DNA from: Ancylostoma caninum
Lineage: Eukaryota; Nematoda; Chromadorea; Rhabditida; Ancylostomatidae
Length of the DNA stretch: 64,000 nucleotides
Assembly: GCA_037903475.1 (NCBI GenBank)
Contig: JBAJFG010000348.1
Coordinates: 885,501 to 949,500 of the forward strand
Direction of reading: 5' to 3'
Translations under genes and position numbers: made by a program
The notes under the pieces: model-generated
Databases searched by the model: none
Told to the model about the DNA's origin: nothing
The model's input: only the letters and a program-made list of their open reading frames with translations
Shown: positions 24,301-36,100 of the stretch, piece by piece
Layout of the letters: the number at the start of each line of letters is the position of its first letter
How positions within the stretch are numbered: position 1 is the first letter of the stretch

Positions 24301-27280
24301 CAATTTCGATGAGGAATCCGAAAGTGGGCTCAGATTTAGAAAAGCTTCATTTTGAAATGAGTTACAGTACTGCGAAGGTTTGTTGACGATTGATCCGGCG
24401 ACGGATTAATCCGTTGCTACCCGTTTTTTTTTCGCAAAAGTTAGGGGCGGCATTGCAGGCTAAACTGGAGAGCTAAGTAAGAGACGAGCACAGATTTTCC
24501 GTGTTTTACAAGGTCAATCACTTCTGAAAATTCTGGAGATCATAGTAAAACTAGGGGTTATTTGCGAGGAATTGGGTGAGGACATACAAAGCTGGTTGCG
24601 CGCTAATCATGTCGTGCTTCAGTTTTTTCGTCTTTTTTTCTTTTCATACGTTATACATATACCCATGGGAATAAAAAATTACAATCAATGTTAATTTATT
24701 GTACAAATTCATTGTGCTCATATTTCCGATAACCGGCAACCCTGTGAGGGTGTTCACCGTTGAGTCATTTGATCAACTCGATAAGTCTCTCGCAGACTCG
24801 CTCACATGGGACATGTGCAAGACAGAATTTCGTGGGTTTCTTCTCCCGAATTTTTGACTTCAGATGGATCGTAGCAGCAACTCAGTGTCCCTTCTACACA
24901 AGTATAGATGAACGTTTTTCAGGCCCTGGCACCCCAGACATTATCTGCGGTCCGGATAAAATAGGAGTTCGAGCGTCGACTAAGAAGCCATTCGATGGCT
25001 ACGTGTTCGTTATGGACCATTTCCACGAGGAAGAATGTCGCGCTGGACCTGAGATGTTCCCTGATTCAAAGAGCATAGGAATCACTGTACCATTCAACGC
25101 ATGTAATGTGCATAGGTATCGATCGGTTGGTGAAGTTCTTTCGATTTCTGTCTGCACTTCTCGATATAAATTCCGCACTTCCAGTTGAATCCACGTGGAA
25201 TTTTTGTGGAAATGACTGTCGTCTTCATGTTCCATACATTGTGAGTGTAGTTTTTGACCGCTTTTGAATAGATCCTGAGAGGAACTCCTCTTCATGATGT
25301 GGTTGTACTCCTCAGGTTCATGACCAAAGTCGACCAGATGGTCAAAATCCAATGCTTCTATATGGAAGCCGACAAGAGGGTCACTGTACCTCTTTCTGTC
25401 AGGTGTGTTGCTTTTCTACCTAAAACCAGTAGCTATTTCCACTCTATAGCTATTTTCACTCCTTTGTAGCAAATACTATTTACCGTTACAGTATGATCAC
25501 GACTCAGTTCCGTGAGAAAATGTACCAGATGCCGCAGTGCTCCTATACACTGCGAAAGGGAGGTCCGGACGGTGAAATTGTGCGGTATGCCACACTAGGA
25601 GAGAGTGTGTATCATAGGTGGGTCATAAGGACTATGATTCTGAGAATGGTTGCCATTACTATGATCGCCAGATAATTCTGCTCAAATCCACAACTTCCGG
25701 TTACATTATTCTCCCGCCTAAAAACTCCGTATTGGTCTTCGAGAACTCCAGAAACGTTTCCCCAGATTTCTAAGGATTCAAAAGAACAGTGATCATATTT
25801 CCGAAGATGTGACACAAACCCAAGGGTTATATGACTTCTTCGGTTCCCATTTAGGTTTCCAGAACCATCTTTCCGCAAGTTACGTGGTTGCTTAATTGTT
25901 CGATCCATTGTATAATCTTTTTGACTTTCTGAAAAGCCTTCCTTATGCACTCCAATTGATTAAACTCATTGTCAGATGGGAATGCATCGAGGTGGAGCAG
26001 AAAGACACATTCGGAATGCTGGTCCACTCATGTTACGTCGACAATGGACATGGCGATCGAGTAGATATTCTGAACGAGAAAGGGTGAGTACCATTTTGGA
26101 GATATAGGCCTAGAAAAATAACGCTTATACTTCACAAATGTTTTAGAAAATGTTAGCCTTTTAAGCAGGTAGCCAACGAAAGCAATCTTCAAATACGTGT
26201 TTTGCAGTCGGAAAACATAGTCGGGACAGAATTCTGTAGTGACTGAAAGGGGGTGTCGCTTTATATCACCCTAATTTATTTCTGGACCCTATGCTAGTAT
26301 GGGACTACGAGTGACTCAAAAAAAGCCTCCAAACGGAAATCGGTGTCCCTCCTTGGTGGCAGAGACAGAAATGGGGATAGTCTCAGGATGGAGATTCCTA
26401 ATGATTTTTTACTGTTATGTCAAAACCATCTGTTGATAAGCACCTTCCAGCTGTGGTCTGGATGCTGTTCTCCTGTCGACACCGGATTACGACAGTTCAC
26501 TACGGTTAGCAACGAAGCCTTACCACGTTTTCAAATATGCTGACCGACCTGTCCTACAATTTCAGTGTCAGGTGGGATATTTTCAGGGGAATAGCCACCA
26601 TTGCAGGGAATTGCCCATTTTTAGATAACGTTGTGCCTGAAATACGATGGCGGTTGCGATGGCATCACGCCACCAAAGAACTGTCCGTCTTTGCCTGGTG
26701 AAGACGGCCACCATCATCATCACGGGCGAAGGCGAAAGGTATTTTCCTCCTCTCGATATACTGGGCTGCACCAGGAGAATTATGTTCAGTGATGCCTTGC
26801 AAGGGAAAAGCTCAAAACCTCAATTTTTCAGGCCAGAGAAGTTGATGGAATCGGTACTATCGATGTTTTCACTGATGGTCTGACTGTAGTGGATCATTTG
26901 CCAAGTTGCCCGACGGCGGTGAGCTGCTTTTATTCCTAAACAAGGACTAGATAAACTAGTAGAGGACATTCTTGCTTAGAAGCGACAAATTTGTCATTAG
27001 TCCCACCTTCTGGAATTCCAAAAAATGTGCGACGTTGATCCGGGCACCGCGTGACTTAAATTCAATCCTTCTGGGTTCAACCCAGAATATGTGTCATTAC
27101 TTATCTCACCACTAAATCCCCAAGACGTCGCTAGGCTTTACTATCTCCTTAAGGTCTCACACTTTTCAGGTGCCAACGATCAACTCAGTGATCGTCCTCG
27201 CATTCACAGTCGGCAACGTGATCATCTCTATCCTAACAATAATAATCTGGATATTTGTCCTGAAAAATCGTCGAAAGTGA
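21367..27280 (+). CDS. cut-6: Cuticlin with VWA and ZP domains, CUT-6 orthologue
   Basis: Secreted or membrane-tethered cuticle protein; in C. elegans CUT-6 combines a von Willebrand A domain with a zona pellucida domain and acts in dauer body shape and alae. Fifteen exons were assembled: 21367-21451, 21515-21597, 21746-21874, 22550-22699, 23261-23359, 24729-24831, 24923-25125, 25185-25240, 25316-25402, 25492-25617, 25976-26083, 26451-26571, 26625-26738, 26832-26918 and 27170-27280. They give about 553 residues plus a missing initiator exon. Order: hydrophobic signal core (SVVGLLSLLFTSFS), then VWA with a complete MIDAS (DGSGS, the Thr of GATNTG, the Asp of VVVTDG). The ZP domain follows from IICGPDKIGV with conserved Cys, then His-rich HHHHHGRRRK (furin-like basic site), a transmembrane helix and a short tail ending NRRK. 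All phases agree. Exon 6 is oddly preceded by CG instead of AG. The start exon is unresolved. Confidence 0.9.
22175..22365. mobile_element. MITE-like inverted-repeat element, copy 1 (cut-6 intron 3)
   Basis: The arms contain ACGGATTGCGCATGCGGTTT and CAGAATCGCGGCGGGACCTA on the left and TCGCGGAATCTGTCCAT on the right. The same element, better preserved, lies at 47824-48010. It has no coding capacity. Two related copies in one window point to a dispersed non-autonomous family. Confidence 0.7.
24024..24448. mobile_element. TIR element in cut-6 intron 5
   Basis: Terminal repeats GCCCCTAACTTTTGCAAAAA at the left (24024) and the inverse, TTTTTTCGCAAAAGTTAGGG, at the right (ending 24448). The AT-rich body has no reading frame. 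Its length of about 425 bp and structure fit a MITE. The right end is followed by CGGCATTG and the left preceded by ACAATATT; no clean target duplication is visible. Confidence 0.7.
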
Positions 27281-27649
27281 CGCCGCGGCGTTGTCTACGT
27301 GTATAAAGTAATAACTTAACTTACTCAAAGTGAATTCAGTTGCTCTTGCAATAGTCATGTGCGTATTAAACTCGCTTAGAAGCGTTATTAGAAATGTGGA
27401 GCGTAGCTCATCCATTGGATTTCATTACTGTATTTCACTCATCGTAAGGTGTTTATTGTATTTGTGCACTCATATTGTAGCTAGTGTATTTCCCTTTCAC
27501 TGCCGGTACCACTATTATTCTTTTGTTCCGAATTTCCGTGTATTTCCTTTATAACGTGCCTTACCTGGAAATTCCTCTAGATTTTTCTTATCCCCTGCTT
27601 TATATGAATAATGCAGAATCCCCTCAAAAGAATCTATTTTATTGTATGA

Positions 27650-27655
27650 AATAAA
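27650..27655 (+). other. Polyadenylation signal AATAAA, cut-6
   Basis: A canonical AATAAA lies 370 bp after the cut-6 stop codon with T-rich DNA around it. It is the first good signal downstream and so the likely 3' end. Confidence 0.45.
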
Positions 27656-27962
27656 GGCTTTTATTCCATTTTTGGACATGCATCAGCTCTTCGCTCGAAA
27701 CCTTAATGGCGCTACTAACACAGCTCCTCGCTAGTAACACAGTTCTGAGTCACGTTGCGGCTCGTTCCGTTTCGGTACTTCGCCAAAATTTACAGTTTCA
27801 TTTCCTTCACAACTTTTATTATAGTTTTTTTTCAATTTTTTAAAGTCATGCAAATCGTGCACTGTTGAATGATAGCATGGAAATGGTTTAGAAGTGCGCT
27901 TGCAGGACTGGGACGTAAGTGGGCAACGGAGAAGAGCAAGTTACGAAATCCGGTGTGAGCCA

Positions 27963-28223
27963 CCATCTCTGATAACAGTGCAGCACGAATGCAGCCCGAT
28001 GGGCATAATGGCTCGGTTAGAAACGCTAGCAGCAACGGTTCCCAGTTGCTGCCATCCTCCCCTTGATTGCTGCCGTCTTTCAGCAACTGCTGCCAAAGGG
28101 CCGACAGCTTGAGCAGCAATCAAGGGGAGGATGGCAACAACTAGGAACCGTTGCTGCTAGCGTTTCTAACCGAACCATTACGCCGTTCGGGCTGCGTTCG
28201 TGCTGCACCGTTTCCAGAGATGA
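27963..28223. mobile_element. Foldback element with about 110 bp arms
   Basis: The left arm runs from CCATCTCTGATAACAGTGCA through GGTTAGAAACGCTAGCAGCA to CCATCCTCCCCTTGATTGCT. The right arm is its inverted copy, ending CACCGTTTCCAGAGATG. The loop around 28085 is short. The frames across it on both strands are artefacts of the repeat. Confidence 0.8.
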
Positions 28224-28236
28224 GGCAAAATTGGGG

Positions 28237-28352
28237 GTTGTGTATCATCGTGAGGGGATATGTGGCGCTCCCAGGCCGCCGTGAGTGGTGCATTAATTGA
28301 ATGCGCCAATCACAGTAGCGCCGCAACGCCCCTTTTCTCTCATGATGATACA
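28237..28352. repeat. Second palindromic block, next to the foldback
   Basis: GTGTATCATCGTGAGGGG on the left pairs with CTCATGATGATACAC on the right around the centre GCATTAATTGAATGC. The arms are imperfect. It abuts the 27963-28223 foldback, so the two may be parts of one composite element. Confidence 0.6.
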
Positions 28353-31300
28353 CCTCCGGAATTGGGTGGTGAATTCCCGCCCTTCGATGTCGACTCGTTC
28401 CACTCACATTCGAAATTTCACGTGCGTATATGGCGAAATCGCACGCGTATAATACGATGCGGCGGGGAGAGGATTTGATGGAACCAATCGCGGACACATT
28501 GCCCACCCACTTTTGCCTCATTGTGATCCACACTGCAACAAAATCATGGGTTCATTTTCTTCCTTTCTATATGCACCATCATTCATCCGTCGTCTCATTT
28601 TCTTTTCACCATTTCGCCTGCTGCATGATGAAGACGTATCGTGGCCCCACAAAGTGGAGAAAAAATCAAAAAGAAAATTCAAATGTGGCGAGAACTTCAA
28701 GCGAAAACCTATTTTTCAACTGCATGCCATCGCCAAGCTGACAATAGTCCCTTCGAAACAAAACGGATCTGTAGAATTTATTTTCAACAGGGGTCCTCAT
28801 ACAAGGAACGCCGATAATACAAAGCATCTGAAAACGCCTAAATATTCCAAATGCCCTTAGAAAATTACTAGTATAGGATTTCAATACTCTAAGAATAGCG
28901 AAAAGAGCAAGACTGAGTCGTTACGGTTGGGTTAGTCCTCACTCTCCCTCCCACCCCGAACGTTTTCACTCATTAGAGGCCTGAATACGGCTCTGGTCAA
29001 CAGATCAAACAAAGCTTCTGGATTGCGACTATGGATAACCGCTTCATCCCTACTTCACACACATAATTACCGATAGCTGGCGGGAACATCTGTGATTCCA
29101 GCCTTCTTGGGCTCACACACTATCCCGCCATGGGCCACTTGGTCTTCCTTTCTCATATAACGGAAGAAACGGCAATTTTTAGCAGATTTTCTGTTTTCCC
29201 AAAGAAAATTCAATTTGACCTCCACAAAATTATATTGTGAAATTCAGGATACAGAATAAAATTTATTGCTTGCAAGAGTAATGAAAACTCAGTCCATGAT
29301 TTACTGTTAAAAAATTATTCATTGTAGATATTTCTAGCAACAACGTCCTATGCTAAGCTACAAGTAGGATTTGGATACGTTGAAGAGATGAAGTACATGG
29401 TATATAAATGCACAATACATACACAGGGCACAAAGCTAGCGAAAAGAAAAAAAACGATCGATACGTGAGCTCATCTGACCGATCGACGCACGTACGTATC
29501 GATTTCCAATAAACTGAAAGTGAAAGCAGTGGACGCGCTTTGCTTTGAAGATCTTATTGTTTATACAAATCCATTATACTCGGACAAATACAACAGGATT
29601 ATGTGGTTTAAGGATGGAGGGAGAATCGATAAATATTTACGGATATATTCTGTGGCAATCGTTTAACGAAAATATAAATTATGTCGAGATCAAACAGCGG
29701 TCTGAATTCTTCTATAACATCACATCCGATGAATGTCGTCGTCCGATGGGGACATATTCGTGTTGAGACGGGCGACGTCGATAGGGCATCACCACCCGTC
29801 GGAATTTCTAAAGCAGTAAGAGTTGTCTCGGAAAAGTTTTTTTTAATTTCTGAGGAAGGAAATTTGTGGAATTACTCAAGGCTCCAGAAAGCTTACATGA
29901 CTGTCCGAGGAACTGGGGGAGGTAAAGCTTGAGCAAACAAAGTAATGTGCCATTATTTCGCAAAAATCACTCATCATCGCTATGGCAATGTTGGGCCTTG
30001 TGCCATGAAATCCAACGACACACCAGATTACACCATGAGAGGGTCTTTCACCTAGTTTAAAATAACCGTCCATCTGTGGTTTATTGGTAATTCATTCATT
30101 GCAGAGAAATATGAAATTGATAATTCCGTGCTTAGCAGCCAGATCCCGAAATGCTGTAAGCTGGCGCTGCGTTAGGTTAGTACACAATTAGAGCGGGATG
30201 GTTCACGAATTTCGACATCTTTTTCGACAAAAAGATATTGATATAATGTGTACGATCTACAGAGTCATAACCCGTATTCAAGGCCCATCCGAGGACATCC
30301 TGTCGAAAGAGTGGTTTCCGAGAATCATTCGACTATTTTGGCATTATCTTGTAGAACGTAGTTTTACCGCTGCTGAGCCTGAAGGGGCTCGTCGCGTTTC
30401 TTACCCAAACAACCGGATAATTAGAGGTGCGAGCCAAGTGTGAGTGCCATTGGCAATCATCGGTACTCTATCCGACTTATTGATCTCAGACTAGTCCCAC
30501 CCCCTGCCCGCCTCCTTACCGCGTCACGCGTGCGATCGCCGCAACGCCTACAGAAGCTCTATGCGCAAACTTTTCGCAAAAAAAAAAGAAATTTAGAGTA
30601 CGGTGCCACAGAAGCAAAGAGGGATGTTTCGTTGCTGTTTTAACTCGTTCGATTGGATTTGAAAACTTGTACTTCTTTCTAGGAGTTTAGATTGAATTTG
30701 AAAACTTGCTGTTTTTTCTTCAAAGTACAGAATTACAGCGTTTTTGTCTGTTATTGTGTGTGAGGAAAAGTGCCTATTATTGCTTAGGTCATTGCTTAAC
30801 TGCAGGTTAGCTACTTTTACAACTTTTCAGTTACCTTTTTTGGGTTTCAGTTATGCCTCTATGCAAAATGTTTGGTGACCCATGCAGACTCATTAAAGCA
30901 TCTGAGGTGCGAAAACCATCTCGGAGGCATAATTAGTATCTCTGGGGCTAGCCGTAGGGAAAATACAGGATGGAAGTATATCGGTGGAGGTATCATTATG
31001 CCACCAAAGTGTGTTAACACAAATATTGATCCGAAAAAATGTTTATTCAAGACTTCCAAAGTTAAAGCTAGGATGTTACAAGCTTCATAGGAGTTGAAAT
31101 GTAATTTTCATGGGAGTTTGCTCACATTCAAGCAGGATTATTAACTGTCAAGGTAATTTTTTCTTAAAATCTTGAAGTGAGTGATTTGGTGGTCGGTGAT
31201 TGAAAATTACTGGCTTACTTGATGTCGATTCGGCATCAAATCTCAATAAGCTTTCCTGATATCCTAGCTCAATTTTTCTTTTATAAATGGAAATCAACTA

Positions 31301-32035
31301 TGCGCCATGCGATATTTTCTGTCTAGAATAAGTGTGTTTGGCGGTGTTTAGACTCATGACGCTCAGAGTTTAGATGAAGTAGGATGAACCAGGCACTAGC
31401 AGGTGGGCCTCCTCCTACTTTATTCAGTTCATTCCACTTAATTCTAACAAAATTTTCCTGTTTTTGCGGAAATAGAGTCCGACTTCTTGCTTTTATACTG
31501 TGTTACATGTTCTACTAATTTTTGAAAGGTCCTGTAGAGCTGATTTCGGTAAGCCTTAAGCTCCGCTCTCTGTTGAAGCAGCGTTTACTTCGATTTGAGA
31601 AGAAAAAGTAAGCTAAGATGTCAGATATGCTTAGTGAAGTTTACTCTTTAATTGACCACAAGTAGGCCTGGTGCGTGAGTACTACAATACCACACCTCTC
31701 AGGTTTCATTACAATATTTTTCTCGATGAAAACTCATTCAGAAAAGAAAGGATTTTTGGCACATTCTCTATTCTTGGATTAGCTTTATGAACAAAATATA
31801 AATTTTCCCCGCTTTCCTGGACCCATTTTAACGCTCTTGTGTAACCCGTCGAGTTTCCCGCACCGCGAACGCCGCGCGCGGCAGGATGCAGAGTAGGCTG
31901 GGCAGGAGGCGGGGCTTGGTGAGATGCCGAATCAGCTGACCTTCCCCAAGCAATGCTAGCAATGCTGGATAAGAAACGCGGCGGAGCCAGCCTGAATATT
32001 TCGCAGAGATCTTTAAAACTGATTACATCCCATAA
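28353..32035. other. Spacer without a recognised gene
   Basis: Several 60-115 codon frames occur (for example 28513-28860, 29681-29932 and 30198-30443, all +), but none shows a family motif, matched exon neighbours or a convincing start. A CpG-rich patch lies at 31850-31990. A gene could be hidden here. Confidence 0.35.
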
Positions 32036-32629
32036 GATCTGTCATATCCAGATGTTCTGGAAGAAATTCCAAGCATGAATTTACTCAATATTCATCAGGT
32101 CATACCTTCAAATTATAAAGTCGAAGAGGATCTTAGCGATATTTTAACAACTTCCGCATAGCATAATGTACACTACATAACTATCTATTAGGTTTTAACA
32201 TACATAAGTCCTTGCGCTTTTTCGGATGCACTTCCCTCCACATACTTGTCAGCTTTTCGGCACAATTCGTACATGATTCGAAAGCGCTATTCTTCCCCTA
32301 CAAGTACGTTGTAAACAGTTTTTCTAAAACGACACTTTGCCAAAGTTCCAAGCCTGCAAAATGGAGCAGTGAGTGAATGAAAAACAGCACAACCGACTTG
32401 CCTATCCTGGCATTCCGCCGGAGCTCGGAAGCCCATCAAAATTACCCAAACGGCCTGTGCTAGACATGAAAGAGGGGTTTTGCTCGAAATGAGCGGTCAT
32501 CAGCAATTTTTTAAGCTCACAGAAGCCATGTTTGGTCTCAATGACACCAACCACTTCGATCGAACAGATTTCTTTTACGAATACCTGGGAATTGCTCCAG
32601 AGGAATTGTATGGTCCAGGTGGATCATAG
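32036..32629 (+). CDS. Unidentified 3' end of a gene or pseudogene
   Basis: Two protein-like segments join in phase 0. One is at about 32036-32098 (DLSYPDVLEEIPSMNLLNIHQ region, then donor GT). The other is 32504-32629 (QFFKLTEAMFGLNDTNHF, then FYEYLGIAPEELYGPGGS and TAG). Acidic and aromatic residues and codon use look coding. Directly upstream the same frame is also protein-like (PEYFAEIFKTDYIP) but is cut by TAA at 32033, so either a splice acceptor lies at CATAAG or this is a broken copy. The family is not recognised. It would be convergent with dat-1. Confidence 0.35.
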
Positions 32630-32695
32630 TTTTCAAAGCCTACAAATAAATGAGTGTAAAATAGAATCTAGAAATGGTTTTTCCCAAGACTGCTT

Positions 32696-32769
32696 TTTCT
32701 TCTTAAGCCTAAAAGTTAGGTATTTCAATAGTTTTCTTCTTAAGCCTAAAAGTTAAGTATTTCAATAGT
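32696..32769. repeat. Direct tandem duplication, 37 bp period, two copies
   Basis: The unit containing TCTTAAGCCTAAAAGTTA and TATTTCAATAG is repeated with one difference (AGG versus AAG). It looks like a recent local duplication in spacer DNA. Confidence 0.85.
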
Positions 32770-33103
32770 TCTATGAAAATTATCAATGATACGATTGTAG
32801 AGAAAGGAGAGGGCTTCCAAAAGGTATAGAGCATGTTGAGGAAAAATGGCAATGTGGCAGAGGAAATCGCAACTGAAAAAAAAAGCGCAAGGACTTATGT
32901 TAACACATAATATGTACATAGCCCGGTCGATTGTTTTGGGTGTTTTGTATTGGGAATTCTTGAAATTTGGCTTGGCCCGAAAAGTCGAAAAGATACTTTA
33001 ACCTGAGCCTGAGACTTTCCCAAGCAGAAGATGTTTCGGCAATTTGATTTATTTGAGACTTCTGCACAAGAAATCCATTTTCGAGCCCGCTCTTGTGAAA
33101 CAG

Positions 33104-36100
33104 TCAAAAAGTTGTGGTTTTCCATCCCTTTAGATGAAAGCGCCATGACGAAGGTGGAACCTGTCCGAAATGCTAAACTAATACTAATAATAAATTATTG
33201 CTTACCTCTCGTACAGTGCTACCCTTTGCGTTGTAGAATTTGTAGAGACCAACAATAGGTATTGCAGACGCAGCAGACAAGGCGAAGAAAATGCCGACGA
33301 TATTAGCCAGTGGTGAGAACTTGTAGTCCTGATAGGTCAATGGTTGGTAGTGGATGAATGACGATAGAATCATCATCTAAATTAGCACGTAATTGTCGGG
33401 CAAACGATTTTTCGTGCTAAATTTGATGAAAGTCCTCGCTGACCAGCAGAAACGCCGGAGCGAGCAACGTCCAGCATATCCTCCAGTAGATTCCTGGCTC
33501 AAATCCAAGCATTTCTTTCAAATCGCGTACGAACTGTTTGATCCCTGGAAAAGTTGCCTCAGGCTTGCCTTGGACGAAATTGAGCACTGTCTGGACCTAC
33601 CGTAAATGTAGGCGATGACCATTGCTTCGCAGAACACAGCGATAAGGAGACCCCACGTTGTACCGTACACAATCAACCATTCCATAATTAGTATGCCACC
33701 CTATAAAGCCGCAAATTGATCCAGTTTACCCTTAAACGATTTGCAATACTTACATTTGTGCACATGAAGAACCCGATGAGCATGTAGAAGGAAAAGAGGC
33801 ACGCAATGAAAATTTCCCGATTGCGCTTTATTAGCGGAAACTCATCCGAGAGCGCAGTAATGATCGCCTCTGATCCACCGAACTGGAACGACCTTTGAAC
33901 AAAAACCGTCCATTTACAAAAATGCTACTCATGAAGTGTGATTTCTACATCCTTGCGAATACACAATCTTGAGTTCTAGAAAAATTCCTAGAATTATGGA
34001 AATCTGGGAAACCGGAAGATTTCTTGCTCCTTCAGCTTGTAATACAGATTAGGTAATTCTCTACATTTTTTTCAAATTAGAATTTCAAATCAGTCATTCA
34101 TTTCAATGATTATGATTCAATTTACCTAATCCATATTCGACATGTGAAATGCAAAGATTCCCAAGAAAATTGACTTCTCATATTTTACCAGGTTTTGCTT
34201 TCACCCCCCCCCCACCCCTCTCAATTCCTCCCAATTCATGCCTATGAGAATGCACAACCCAGAAGAAGCTGCCTTTTTTGCCTTCGACAGAAATTCTGAT
34301 TTTTCACCTCACATTTCTTCATTATACTGAGACCGAGCATTACCTCTAGAATACCTACGTACATTCCAAGAAAATCACTGTCATCCACACGAAGCGCAGC
34401 TTCGCCGCGCTTCGCGGATTACAGTGATTTTCTGCGAATCTGCCTCATTAATTTTTATCGTCAAATTACTGGGAGCAGAACTTCCTTTCCCGGCTGAATG
34501 AAATGAAATAAATTCAGTACTTAGGTGACCTTTCTGTTTTTCCAGAACGTTTCAGATTTTCTCCTCCATTAGATATTTTTGACCGATTCTTCTTTTTAGA
34601 ACTGTGAAGTAGTCATTCGACTCGCTGTTTCCAAAGGTATTCTGAAAAATTCCTGTGGGGCCTCAAAACAGTTTTCGACCCGTTCTCTCCTAGTCTTTGC
34701 TTGTATCCAGAGAAGAGAATCTGCCCAAACGGTGGGGGGGGGGGCGTCAAAAACTGTGGAAGAAAAACCTATCTTGGTCTTACCGCAACACCCCTTAACG
34801 ATATTCTTCACCATTTCATGGCCTTTTGGAGCTTCCACAGACACTGTTTTCCCGAACTCTCATGTAAGTACTATGTTTTGAAGAGTTTAGCTGTCCTATA
34901 TGAGCCTCTTTTGTTTTGAACCGCGCGTGCCTATTTTGTTAGCTTTGATGTAGTGCGAATGATGTTTTATGGAGAAATATGATTCTGAAAACGTTATCAG
35001 AAGTAAGGAGATCGAGGAGGTAGGAGTTGTCTTGGCTTGTTTTGCCTGGATTCTGTTCACCTGAACTCCAAATGTGCTTGCAGTTCAAGCATATTAACCG
35101 CGGGCATGCAACCACATCGCCCTCGACTTTTTCATTATCGATAAATTGCGGAATAGTCTTTCCAGTGGGTGTGGGGGACCCACTTTAATCCTCCCCTATC
35201 TTTCTTCTGCGAATCTCACCGAGAGTTCTACTCGAAAATGGAAAAGATTACCATCCCCTCGACTCCCTGAGGCGACGAGTCACCCGGCGACAGACAGACA
35301 TATTTCGTAATATGTCCTAGCGCTTATTATAGAGTAAGATGCTGCTAAACACAACATAAACCGAAAAAAAAACTCACTGAACTGTCGAGTCCTAGCGTCA
35401 TTAACATAAGAAAGAAGAGCACCGACCATCCTGGTGCCCATGGCATTGTTGCTAATGCCTCTGGGTATACCACAAACACCAAACCCGGCCCCTCCTGAGC
35501 GACGGCATCAATGGGCTTGCCGCTTTTGCAGGACATGTAGCCGAGGACCTGAACAGGGATGCTCAGAGCTTTAAAGACTTCGAGATTATTTTTCTTTACA
35601 TTGCAATTCTGGATTAAGGCTGGAATTAAGAAGAGGCAGGTACTTTCATCAAAAAAAAATAAGTACTCGGTGGTCAAAGACGAAATACTGAACGAGCAAA
35701 CTATCATACTAAAGGAAGTGCTTTGAAACGTGACCAATAACTCACCGAGAAAATGACGAAACCCGAGAGAAAACTCGTCCCACAGTTTATAGCACTCGTG
35801 ATGAGGGCATCACTGAAATATTCTTCTCATCTACCAAAACTAGCATTTCCAAAAGAACTTGAAGGCGCACACATAGACGTTGTTGTTGAAGTTGTTGTAA
35901 GAAGAGTAAGCCATGAGAACACCAAATCCTGGACCCAGAGAGAAGAAGACTTGCGTAGCGGCATCCTGCCACACAGATGGTTTCTAGAAAAGACGTTGTG
36001 AACAAATTTCTTGGAGAGAAAAGAATTACTGATCGGAAACAGCAGGTGATTGATAAATTTCCTATGTATCTTAGTAGAAAAAAATCTTCAGAGGATTAGT

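Noticed and set aside
28141..28533. 130-codon minus-strand frame
   Set aside because: It runs through the arms of the foldback and the neighbouring palindrome. Its composition reflects the repeats.
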